Shown here: piece after piece, positions 1 through 5,573 of the stretch
How the letters are laid out: the number at the start of each line of letters is the position of its first letter
Numbering within the stretch: position 1 is the first letter of the stretch
From: JBGPIT01 sp041485125
GTDB taxonomy: Bacteria; Desulfobacterota; Binatia; UTPRO1
DNA length: 6,838 nt
NCBI GenBank assembly: GCA_041485125.1
Contig: JBGPIT010000278.1
Coordinates: 1-6,838 of the forward strand
Reading direction: 5' to 3'
The notes under the pieces: generated by a model
The model's input: the letters and a program-made list of their open reading frames with translations, nothing else
Told to the model about the DNA's origin: nothing
Databases searched by the model: none
Translations under genes and position numbers: made by a program

Positions 1-1
1 C

Positions 2-175
2 ACCGACCTGCCCGGCTTCGTGCAGTCGCAGGACGTCGGCGTCGTCGTGAGCGCGGCCGACGCGTCGAAGTTCACCGTCGTCTGCACGCCCGCCTCCGGC
101 AAGGGCACGGCCAACTACAAGTGCACCTGGGACAGCAAGCCCGCCGCCGGTGCTTCGAACCTCGTCTGCGGCTGA
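2..175 (+). CDS. Type IV pilin-like protein, C-terminal fragment
   Basis: Only the last 57 residues and the TGA stop lie in the window; the N-terminal prepilin signal that would prove the identity is outside it. What is seen is a small beta-rich, secreted-looking tail: a Pro-Gly-Phe segment, alternating hydrophobic residues (VGVVVSAAD), then FTVVCTPASGKGTANYKC and TWDS. A pattern of Phe-Thr, small residues, Gly-rich turn, Tyr and Trp-Asp-Ser resembles the C-terminal sheet of type IV major pilins from deltaproteobacteria. Three cysteines (fragment residues 28, 41 and 56) are present, the last being the penultimate residue, so a C-terminal disulfide loop is possible. The gene is followed directly by a strong terminator, and a prepilin peptidase and minor pilins lie downstream, which supports a pilin (PilA-like) reading. 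It could instead be another exported protein of the pilin/pseudopilin class. Confidence 0.6.
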   Translation, partial: TDLPGFVQSQDVGVVVSAADASKFTVVCTPASGKGTANYKCTWDSKPAAGASNLVCG

Positions 176-199
176 TCGAGCTGAGCCACATGCGAACGC

Positions 200-233
200 G
201 CGGGCGAGCCTCACGGCTCGCCCGCTTTCGTTT
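200..233 (+). terminator. Rho-independent terminator after the pilin-like gene
   Basis: An 11-bp perfect inverted repeat (GCGGGCGAGCC at 200-210 and its complement at 215-225) encloses a 4-base loop (TCAC) and is followed by TTTCGTTT at 226-233. The stem is all G/C except one A-T pair, and the tail is T-rich in an otherwise GC-rich region, the classical shape of an intrinsic terminator. It sits 24 bases after the stop at 173-175. Because the next gene begins only 15 bases beyond the T-tract, it may act as a partial terminator that lowers read-through into the downstream pilus genes; that part is inference. Confidence 0.85.
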
Positions 234-235
234 CG

Positions 236-242
236 AGGGGGG
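236..242 (+). promoter_or_regulatory. Shine-Dalgarno-like G-run that decides the start at 249
   Basis: AGGGGGG lies six bases ahead of the GTG at 249-251. The same run touches the in-frame GTG at 243, so that codon is too close to use this site. An in-frame alternative start near 150 would lie inside the pilin-like gene and read through the terminator hairpin, so it is not credible. GTG 249 is therefore the preferred start of the membrane protein. Confidence 0.6.
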
Positions 243-248
243 GTGCTC

Positions 249-1808
249 GTGACGAAGCGGCTGGCGGCGCACGTACTCTGGATCGCGACCGGCCTCACCG
301 TTCTGCTTCCCTCGACCGCCGATCCCGACCTCTGGGGTCACGTCCTCTTCGGACGGACCCTGTTGCAAGGCATCTTGCCCGCGACGAACGGCCTCTCGTA
401 CACCGCCGCCGCACATCCGTGGCTGAATCACGAGCTGCTCGCCGAGGCCGCGATGGCGGCATCCTTCGGTGCCCTCGGCTCGCCCGGCCTGGTGCTCTTG
501 AAGACGCTCCTCGGTCTCACCGCGCTCGCCTTGATGTGGCGCAACGCACGCGGGCGGAGTGGCGACGTCCTCGCCGCGTCGGTCGCAACGGCACTCGGCG
601 CGCTCATCATGGCGCCGGGCTTCATGGTCCGTCCGCAGCTCTTCACCTTCGCCTTTCTCGCCCTCACGCTCGGCCTGCTCGCCGCGTCCGACTACCGGCC
701 GCGCGGCGCCGTGTGGCTCATACCGTGCCTCGCCGTGGTGTGGACGAACACGCACGGCGGCGTCCTCGCGGGCATCGGTCTCACCGGCGCGGCGGTCGGC
801 GCAACCTTCATCGTCCGCCTGGCGCGCGGCGAGGCCGCTCGCGGCGAGCTCGCGTGCTGCGCGCTCTTCGCGCTCGCGCTCGCGGTCGCGCTCTTCGTGA
901 ATCCCTACGCCGCCCGCCTTCCGCGGTTTCTGATCACGGGGGTAACGCCGCAGGTGCCGATCACCGAATGGGCTGCCGTGAGCTGGCGCAGCGTCTCGTT
1001 CCCGGCCTTCAAGCTCACCTTGATCGCGCTGGTGGTCTGGATGATCGCCGCGCGCCGCACCGGCGTCGGCGAGACGGTCGTGCTCGTGCTGACCGCGATC
1101 GCGGCCTGCCTACACCAGCGGCACATCCCCCTCTTCGCCATCGCCGCGACGCCGATCGTGGCCGCGCTGCTGGTCGACTGCTGGACGCGTCTCTCGGCGC
1201 GCGCCGATTTCGGGCCGGCGGTTCGTCTCGCGCCCGCGACGATCGCCGCGGTGGCGGTGCTGCAGCTCGGGTTCGCGATCGCGGGCGGCGTGCGCAGCCG
1301 CGGCCGCGTCGAGGTCGATCCCGGCGTCTACCCGGTGCAGGCTCTGCGCTTCCTCGCCCAGAACGGCATCGCCGGCAACGTCGCGCTGCCGTTCAGCTGG
1401 GGCGAGTACGGCCTGTGGGCCTTGCCTGCCGGCAGCAAGGTCGCCGTCGACGGTCGATTCACGACGTCGTATCCGGCGCCGCTCCTCGAGCAGGCATGGC
1501 GCTTCATGGCCGGCCAAGGCGGATGGGACGCGCTGCTGACCGACTACCCCACCGACATCGTCGTCGCCGACCGCTTCCAGGCGCCGGCCTATTTGCTCCG
1601 GGACAATCCGGAGTGGGAGTACGTCTACTCCGATCCGGTGAGCTTCATCTTTCTCCGCAAGGTCCCCTCGCAGGCGGAGGCGCTCGCGCGCTTCCAGCGA
1701 CGTGAGCTGCGCTACGATACCGCTCCCTTGCCGACCGAGTTCCCGGCCGCGCCGCCGCAAGCCGTCCTCAGCTCTGCTACACTCGCTCGAGTATGGACGC
1801 CCTCGTGA
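249..1808 (+). CDS. Polytopic membrane protein, GT-C glycosyltransferase-like
   Basis: A 519-residue protein starting at GTG 249. About nine or ten hydrophobic spans occupy residues 8-350 (for example 8-22, 80-97, 108-124, 130-146, 154-166, 170-190, 201-217, 255-268, 276-288, 294-310, 329-347), followed by a soluble C-terminal domain of about 170 residues. Between the first two spans is a long loop with DPDLWGH (25-31), SYTAA (50-54) and PWLNHELLAE (57-66). Other conserved-looking motifs are MVRPQ (126-130), WTNTHGG (165-171), HQRHIP (289-294) and, in the soluble part, FSWGEYGLW (382-390) and VDGRF (400-404). An acidic first extracytoplasmic loop plus many spans and a soluble tail is the layout of GT-C glycosyltransferases that use lipid-linked sugars, but I do not recognise a named family. 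It lies between a pilin-like gene and pilD, and its 3' end overlaps pilD by 16 bases, implying translational coupling. A role in pilin glycosylation is inference from position; an unrelated membrane protein is also possible. Confidence 0.8.
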   Translation: MTKRLAAHVLWIATGLTVLLPSTADPDLWGHVLFGRTLLQGILPATNGLSYTAAAHPWLNHELLAEAAMAASFGALGSPGLVLLKTLLGLTALALMWRNARGRSGDVLAASVATALGALIMAPGFMVRPQLFTFAFLALTLGLLAASDYRPRGAVWLIPCLAVVWTNTHGGVLAGIGLTGAAVGATFIVRLARGEAARGELACCALFALALAVALFVNPYAARLPRFLITGVTPQVPITEWAAVSWRSVSFPAFKLTLIALVVWMIAARRTGVGETVVLVLTAIAACLHQRHIPLFAIAATPIVAALLVDCWTRLSARADFGPAVRLAPATIAAVAVLQLGFAIAGGVRSRGRVEVDPGVYPVQALRFLAQNGIAGNVALPFSWGEYGLWALPAGSKVAVDGRFTTSYPAPLLEQAWRFMAGQGGWDALLTDYPTDIVVADRFQAPAYLLRDNPEWEYVYSDPVSFIFLRKVPSQAEALARFQRRELRYDTAPLPTEFPAAPPQAVLSSATLARVWTPS

Positions 1809-2557
1809 TCGCCGCGGTCTTCGCCTTCGGCGCCATCGTCGGCAGCTTCTTGAACGTGTGCATCGCACGGCTGCCCGAGCGTCGCTCGGTGGTCCGACCG
1901 CCCTCGCACTGCCCGCACTGCGAGGGGCCGATCGCCTGGTACGACAACGTCCCGTTGCTGAGTTACCTGGTGTTGCGCGGCCGTTGCCGCGCCTGTGCGG
2001 CGCGCATCTCGTCGGTCTACCCCGTGGTCGAGGTCATCACCGGCGCGCTCGCGGTGGCGCTCTGGTGGCGCTTGGGCCCGACGCCGGCGTTCATCGGCTA
2101 TTTCGTCTTCACCGCCGCGCTCGTCACGATCACCTTCATCGATCTCGATCACCGCATCATCCCCGACGTGATCTCGCTGCCGGGGATCGTCGTCGGTCTG
2201 GCGGTGTCGTTCGTGTCGCCGCTGGTGACGCCGCTCGGCGCCTTCATCGGCGCGCTCGCCGGCGGCGGCGTGCTGCTCGCGATCGCGCTCGGCTACGAGG
2301 CGATCCGCGGTCACGAGGGCATGGGCGGCGGCGACATCAAGCTCTTGGCGATGATCGGCGCGTTCCTCGGCTGGCAGAGTCTCTTCGTCACCTTGATGGT
2401 CGCGTCGATCGTCGGCTCGATCATCGGCATCGCGCTGATGCTCCGCCAGGGGGCCAACGCCAAGCTCGCCATCCCGTTCGGTCCGTTCCTCGCCTGCGGC
2501 GCGCTCGTGTATCTCTTCTTCGGCGACCGCATCCTCGCCTTCTACTTCGGCGGCTGA
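1793..2557 (+). CDS. pilD: Prepilin peptidase / N-methyltransferase PilD
   Basis: A 254-residue inner-membrane aspartyl protease that removes the short leader of type IV prepilins and pseudopilins on the cytoplasmic side and methylates the new N-terminal amine. All family hallmarks are visible: the N-terminal GSFLNVC (17-23); a cytoplasmic zinc-binding module with two CxxC pairs (C40/C43 and C65/C68); RLPERRSVVRPPSHCPHC-type lead-in; DNVPLLSYL (51-59); the first catalytic motif FIDLDHRIIPD (115-125, Asp117/Asp119); the second catalytic motif GMGGGD (176-181, Asp181) followed by IKLLAM; and FGPFLA near the C terminus. The presence of both cysteine pairs points to the bifunctional full-length form. 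Its length is close to the family norm. The ATG at 1793 lies inside the end of the upstream membrane protein gene and has only a weak purine signal, so translation is probably coupled. Its substrates very likely include the four pilin-like proteins encoded just downstream. Confidence 0.96.
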   Translation: MDALVIAAVFAFGAIVGSFLNVCIARLPERRSVVRPPSHCPHCEGPIAWYDNVPLLSYLVLRGRCRACAARISSVYPVVEVITGALAVALWWRLGPTPAFIGYFVFTAALVTITFIDLDHRIIPDVISLPGIVVGLAVSFVSPLVTPLGAFIGALAGGGVLLAIALGYEAIRGHEGMGGGDIKLLAMIGAFLGWQSLFVTLMVASIVGSIIGIALMLRQGANAKLAIPFGPFLACGALVYLFFGDRILAFYFGG

Positions 2558-2618
2558 GCCCTCCGCACGGTACTCGTAGCGATGCGTCGCGACCCGCGCG
2601 CACGCTACTGGACCATGC

Positions 2619-3065
2619 ATGATGGAGCGCGGCCTCACGGTCATCGAGCTGCTCGGCGTCCTCGCGCTCGGCGCCGTGCTCGCGGGCGGCGCCCTCCTCG
2701 GCTGGCGGCGCGTCGAGGCCGCGCTCAGGCTCGATCGCGCGCTCCACCAGCTCGCGGCGGATCTCCAGACGAGCCGTGTCCTCGCGATCGCGTCGGCGAC
2801 GCGCGTGCGCCTCGTCTTCGCCATCGGCACCGCCCGCTACCGCCGCGAGCGGCTCGACGACGACGGTCGCTACGCCGTCGACCTCGCCATCGACTTGCCG
2901 CCCGGCATCACCATCGCCGACGCCAACTCCGGCGGCGACCTCACCTTCTCCGCCCGCGGCGACGCCGAGAACGGCACGGTGACGCTCGTCGATCGGCGCG
3001 GCACCGAGCGTTTGGTCCGGTTGAACCAACGCGGGCGGATCACGATCCTGGCGTCCGGCGCATGA
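2619..3065 (+). CDS. GspH/FimT-type minor pilin
   Basis: A 148-residue type IV pilin-like protein. It starts with a five-residue leader MMERG, then LTVIELLGVLALGAVLAGG: Gly at -1 and Glu at +5 (Glu10) form a canonical PilD cleavage/methylation site, followed by the hydrophobic helix (6-28) and an amphipathic continuation with LHQLAADLQTSRVLAIASATRVRLVF (42-67). The C-terminal half has the GspH/FimT sheet pattern: LTFSARGDAENGTVTLVDRRG (108-128) and a final RLNQRGRITI (134-143). In this family the protein is a low-abundance pilin of the initiating or tip complex (FimT/FimU in type IV pili, GspH in type II secretion); the neighbouring PilW/PilX-like genes favour type IV pili. Two adjacent ATGs (2619 and 2622) are possible and give leaders of five or four residues. 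The gene is 61 bases after pilD and no strong Shine-Dalgarno is visible. Confidence 0.88.
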   Translation: MMERGLTVIELLGVLALGAVLAGGALLGWRRVEAALRLDRALHQLAADLQTSRVLAIASATRVRLVFAIGTARYRRERLDDDGRYAVDLAIDLPPGITIADANSGGDLTFSARGDAENGTVTLVDRRGTERLVRLNQRGRITILASGA

Positions 3066-3088
3066 GCGCGGCGCCGAAACGCGCATGA
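3062..3088 (+). other. Possible 8-codon coupling minigene
   Basis: The stop of the GspH-like gene (3063-3065) overlaps an ATG at 3062 as ATGA. This ATG opens an 8-codon frame, MSAAPKRA, whose TGA (3086-3088) in turn overlaps the ATG of the PilV-like gene (3085) as ATGA. The 19-base gap between the two pilin genes contains no Shine-Dalgarno, so this minigene could hand terminating ribosomes on to the next start. This is read directly from the sequence, but its function is inference and it may be chance in GC-rich DNA. Confidence 0.3.
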
Positions 3089-3468
3089 GATCATCGCGCG
3101 CCCCTGGAACGCCGCGGCTCGATGCCGCCGACTCGACGCTGCCCGAAGCGCTCGCGGCGCTCGTCCTGGTCGCAGCCGCCGCGGCGGTCGTCGCCGCCGG
3201 CGCCGCGGTGGGGCTTCGCGGCGTGCATCAGGCGAGCCGCATCGAGGAAGCGCTGGCCGTCGCGTCCGGCGAGCTCAGCGCACTGCAATCGCACCGGCCG
3301 ATCGCCGTCGAGGAGACGCGACGCGATCAGCCGAGCCTCGGTCCGTCGGCGACCTCGGCGACGTCGGTCGCGCTCACCGGCGGCGTCGTCACGCTGGCGG
3401 TCGCGGTCCGCGTCGCGGCGGACGTGCCGCCGATCGCGCTCGAGACCAGGATGGCGGCCCCGCAATGA
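3085..3468 (+). CDS. PilV/GspI-like minor pilin with atypical cleavage site
   Basis: A 127-residue pilin-like protein. A 16-residue Arg-containing leader precedes STLPEALAALVLVAAAAAVV, where Leu-Pro-Glu-Ala-Leu-Ala-Ala-Leu-Val matches the LPEVLVALV-type N-terminal helix of PilV/GspI proteins. Counting back from the conserved Glu21 (+5), the -1 residue is Asp16 (codon GAC) rather than Gly, which PilD enzymes normally require. The hydrophobic helix runs about 19-42 and a second amphipathic stretch (SRIEEALAVASGELSALQS, 51-69) matches the pilin N-terminal helix continuation; the rest is a short beta-rich domain without cysteines. Its place between GspH/FimT-like and PilW-like genes is the usual place for pilV. 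The family role is a minor pilin in the tip/priming complex. The start is coupled to the minigene upstream, and its stop overlaps the next ATG as ATGA. Assignment rests on helix pattern and gene order. Confidence 0.75.
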   Translation: MRSSRAPGTPRLDAADSTLPEALAALVLVAAAAAVVAAGAAVGLRGVHQASRIEEALAVASGELSALQSHRPIAVEETRRDQPSLGPSATSATSVALTGGVVTLAVAVRVAADVPPIALETRMAAPQ

Positions 3469-4028
3469 GGCACCCGCGCGGCATGACGCTCCTCGAGCTG
3501 CTGATCGGGATGGTGTTGGGTCTCGGCGTTCTGGCCGCGATGAGCGCGCTCCTCGGCGCATCGCTGCAGAGCTGGCGCCGCGCCGACGCCGGCGCCGAAG
3601 CGCGGGAGGCGCTGGCCGACGCCCTCGATCAGCTCGACCGTGACGTCCGGCTCGCGGGCTACGATCCGACCGGCAGCGGACTCGCCGGCATCGTCGACGC
3701 GAGCGCGCAGAGCCTCGAGGTCGAGGCGGACCTCGACGGCAACGGCATGGTCGACGCCGACTCCGAGGAGCACGTCACCTATCGCTGCGCCCGCGACTGC
3801 GAGACGCTCGAGCGCGTCGTCGGACGCCAGGTCATGCCGCTCGTCTCCGGCCTCGAGCCGGGGATGTTCCGGCTGCGCTACTTCGACGAGCGCGACCGCG
3901 AGGTCGCAGCGGCGGACGCGGCGACGCGCGCGACGATCCGCCGTGTGACCGTCCGCGCCGCGACCCGCGACGCACCCGGCCTGCCGCTTCGCGAGCTCAC
4001 GACCGGCGCACGTCCATTGAATCGATGA
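3465..4028 (+). CDS. PilW-like minor pilin
   Basis: A 187-residue prepilin. The leader MRHPRG precedes MTLLELLIGMVLGLGVLAAM: Gly6 at -1, Glu11 at +5, a canonical PilD site, followed by the helix through residue 30. The next stretch, with AREALADALDQLDRDVRLAGYDPTG (46-70), is the signature of PilW/PilV-class minor pilins, in which the helix ends in a conserved DxRxAGYDP-like turn. Residues 89-102 (Asp-Leu-Asp-Gly-Asn-Gly-Met-Val-Asp-Ala-Asp-Ser-Glu-Glu) resemble a calcium-binding loop and precede HVTYRC (103-108), a strand often found in PilW after such an acidic segment. Two cysteines (108 and 112) could form a small disulfide. The C-terminal part has FRLRYFDE (135-142) and TIRRVTVRAATRD (157-169). 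In the family it joins PilV and PilX in the minor pilin complex that primes assembly. ATGA overlaps at both ends indicate co-translation with its neighbours. Confidence 0.85.
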   Translation: MRHPRGMTLLELLIGMVLGLGVLAAMSALLGASLQSWRRADAGAEAREALADALDQLDRDVRLAGYDPTGSGLAGIVDASAQSLEVEADLDGNGMVDADSEEHVTYRCARDCETLERVVGRQVMPLVSGLEPGMFRLRYFDERDREVAAADAATRATIRRVTVRAATRDAPGLPLRELTTGARPLNR

Positions 4029-5098
4029 GCGCGAGGGGTGCGGAAGCCGGCGCCTGTGGGCGCACGTGCGATCCGGCGCGCGGCGCGGCGCTGGTCGTCG
4101 CGATCATGATGCTCCTCCTCGCCGGCATCACCGCGACGGCGCTCGGCGAGCTCGGCCGGCTCGCGCTGACGCGCGCGCGACTCGACCGCGACGGTGTGCG
4201 GGCGTGGTTTCTCGCCGAGGCCGGCCTCGCCGACGGTGTCGTCACCATCCCCGCCGGCACGAGCTTCACCGCGTTGCTCGGACGACCCGCCACACGCGTC
4301 GATGCCGGCGCCGGCTGGTCCTACACCGCAACCGTCTTCGACGACCGCGACGACACCCCGGACGACCCCGCAACCGACCGCAACCAGCAGGTGCGGCTGC
4401 GCGTCGTCGCCACCGGACCGCCACCGATCCGCCGCCGGCTGGAGGCGGTGCTCGGGCGTGCCGTCTTACCGTTTTGGCCTGCCGTGATCGCGCTCGCGGG
4501 GGGCGTCAATGATTTGACTTCAGCTTTCGCGGTCGACGGCCGAAACTATCGCATGGCAGACGCTTGCGAGACTCGGAGTGCGGGTGGGGACCGCTTCGGC
4601 CTCGGGCTTCCCTCCCGCTCGCCGCGACCCCACACGGAGAGCGGCCAGATCTCGGGCGCAGGCGTCGATCCGAGCGTCGTCGAGCTCGACGTTCCCGCGC
4701 TCGACGGTCTGGCGCACGCCGCCGGCGGCACGCATTACCCGCGCGGGACGACGACCGGGACCTTTGGCACGGCGGCCGCGCCCGCGCTCTCGATCGTCGA
4801 TGGCGACGCGAGCGTGACGGGCGCCGTCGGCGGCGCCGGCGTACTCTTCGTCGACGGCCGTCTCGAGATCGCCGGACGTGTCGATTTTGTCGGCGTGGTG
4901 GCGGCGCGTGCAGGTATCATGGTGACAGCTACCGGGACGCTCTCCGTATGCGGCGGCGTCTGGGCGGGAAGCGATCCAGCGCTCACGATGCGTGGAGGCG
5001 GCCGCGTGCGCGGCAGCGACGAAGCGCTCGCGGCAGCGATGCGGGTCGCGCCCCTGCCGGCGCCGGCGCGGGTCGTCGCGGTCCGCGAGCTGTTCTGA
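4025..5098 (+). CDS. PilX-like pilus assembly protein
   Basis: A 357-residue protein. A 20-residue leader ending in ARG precedes AALVVAIMMLLLAGITATALG, a pilin-type helix with Gly20 at -1 but Val rather than Glu at +5, as is common in PilX and GspK. The following DRDGVRAWFLAEAGLADGV (54-72) is the PilX N-terminal domain signature (A..AEAGL). A strand-rich region with a DDRDDTPDDPATDRNQQVRLRV acidic turn (106-127) leads to AVIALAGG and SAFAVDGRNY (153-175), then ISGAGVDPSVVELDVPALDGLA (209-230). The C-terminal third (255-330) is Gly- and Val-rich: VTGAVGGAGVLFVDGRLEIAG, VDFVGVVAARAGIMV and TGTLSVCGGVWAG, suggesting short parallel beta rungs as in other PilX-like proteins of this type. In the family it is a minor pilin of the tip/priming complex. 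It is much longer than proteobacterial PilX (around 170-200 residues) because of this extra domain. The ATG overlaps the pilW-like stop. Confidence 0.82.
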   Translation: MSARGAEAGACGRTCDPARGAALVVAIMMLLLAGITATALGELGRLALTRARLDRDGVRAWFLAEAGLADGVVTIPAGTSFTALLGRPATRVDAGAGWSYTATVFDDRDDTPDDPATDRNQQVRLRVVATGPPPIRRRLEAVLGRAVLPFWPAVIALAGGVNDLTSAFAVDGRNYRMADACETRSAGGDRFGLGLPSRSPRPHTESGQISGAGVDPSVVELDVPALDGLAHAAGGTHYPRGTTTGTFGTAAAPALSIVDGDASVTGAVGGAGVLFVDGRLEIAGRVDFVGVVAARAGIMVTATGTLSVCGGVWAGSDPALTMRGGGRVRGSDEALAAAMRVAPLPAPARVVAVRELF

Positions 5099-5105
5099 TC
5101 GAGCG

Positions 5106-5111
5106 AAGGAG
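5106..5111 (+). promoter_or_regulatory. Strong Shine-Dalgarno (AAGGAG) for the response regulator
   Basis: AAGGAG stands eight bases ahead of ATG 5120. It is the best ribosome-binding site in the window and selects ATG 5120 over the in-frame GTG at 5111, which overlaps the motif itself. The pilin genes upstream lack such sites and seem to rely on coupling, so this gene is probably translated independently and better. Confidence 0.8.
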
Positions 5112-5119
5112 TGACGGAC

Positions 5120-5518
5120 ATGGCGGACAACATACTGGTCGTCGACGACAGCGAGGACACGGCGCGCATCACCGCGCACATGCTGACCCACCGTGGCTTC
5201 CAGGTGCGCGTCGCCAATGACGGACCACGCGCGCTCGAGCTGGTCGCCGAGAGCGCACCGGACTGCATCCTGCTCGACGTCATGATGCCGCACATGACCG
5301 GCCTGCAGGTGCTCGAGAAGCTCAAGGAGACACCGACGACCGCCGGCATTCCCGTCATCCTGCTCACCGCCAAGGACCGCGACGAGGACGTGCTCTCCGG
5401 CTACAAGGAGGGCGCGGACTACTACATCGTGAAGCCCTTCTCCGCGAAGCAGCTCATGTATGGATTGCGGCTCGTGCTCGGTCCCGAAGCCGCGGGCGGC
5501 GTCGCATCGCAGGATTGA
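5120..5518 (+). CDS. Single-domain CheY-like response regulator
   Basis: A 132-residue stand-alone receiver domain of a two-component system, with no output domain. The fold and active site are complete: the acidic pair D9-D10 in ILVVDDSED, the phospho-acceptor Asp53 in CILLDVMMPHMTGLQVL, Thr83 in VILLTAKD, an aromatic Tyr102 and the conserved Lys105 in VKPFS. The tail after residue 120 is short and Gly/Ala-rich. Such proteins are phosphorylated by a histidine kinase and act by protein contact or as phosphate shuttles. It follows the PilX-like gene by 21 bases on the same strand, so a role in pilus control (comparable to PilG/PilH) is possible, but single-domain regulators serve many pathways and the partner kinase is not in the window. 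The family call is firm; the pathway is inference. Confidence 0.95.
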   Translation: MADNILVVDDSEDTARITAHMLTHRGFQVRVANDGPRALELVAESAPDCILLDVMMPHMTGLQVLEKLKETPTTAGIPVILLTAKDRDEDVLSGYKEGADYYIVKPFSAKQLMYGLRLVLGPEAAGGVASQD

Positions 5519-5573
5519 CCGCCGCGAGCTGGACCCTCGCCCACGGCGCGCGATACATTCGACGATCGCGGCC

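Noticed and set aside
150..248. N-terminal extension of the membrane protein from position 150
   Set aside because: It would begin inside the pilin-like gene and be translated through the terminator stem; the G-rich ribosome-binding site fits GTG 249.
72..755. Long open frame on the minus strand across the pilin end and the membrane protein gene
   Set aside because: Its translation is dominated by Arg, Glu, Gly and His with no recognisable motif, it crosses the terminator hairpin, and it mirrors a well-supported + strand gene. It is typical of antisense frames in GC-rich coding DNA.
419..1705. 428-codon open frame on the + strand in another frame of the membrane protein gene
   Set aside because: The product is extremely Arg/Ala-rich without domains, while the overlapping frame encodes a coherent polytopic membrane protein. 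It is a shadow frame.
1712..2830. 372-codon minus-strand open frame opposite pilD
   Set aside because: The opposite strand carries all prepilin peptidase motifs; the antisense product is Asp/Glu/Arg-rich low complexity and lacks a plausible translation start context.
4514..4550. TTGACT hexamer as a -35 element inside the PilX-like gene
   Set aside because: At 16-18 bases downstream the sequence is GC-rich with no -10-like hexamer; the nearest A/T-rich bases (AAACTATC) lie 23 or more bases away.
5530..5559. Possible promoter TGGACC-18-TACATT ahead of tmk
   Set aside because: Each hexamer matches the sigma70 consensus at only four of six positions, and the GC-rich host consensus is unknown. 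It remains possible that tmk-holB has its own promoter in the 55-base gap, but the sequence alone does not support it.
5460..5573. Earlier in-frame start for tmk at ATG 5460
   Set aside because: It would put 38 codons inside the end of the response regulator gene, and the extra residues show no conservation pattern; thymidylate kinases start shortly before the P-loop strand.
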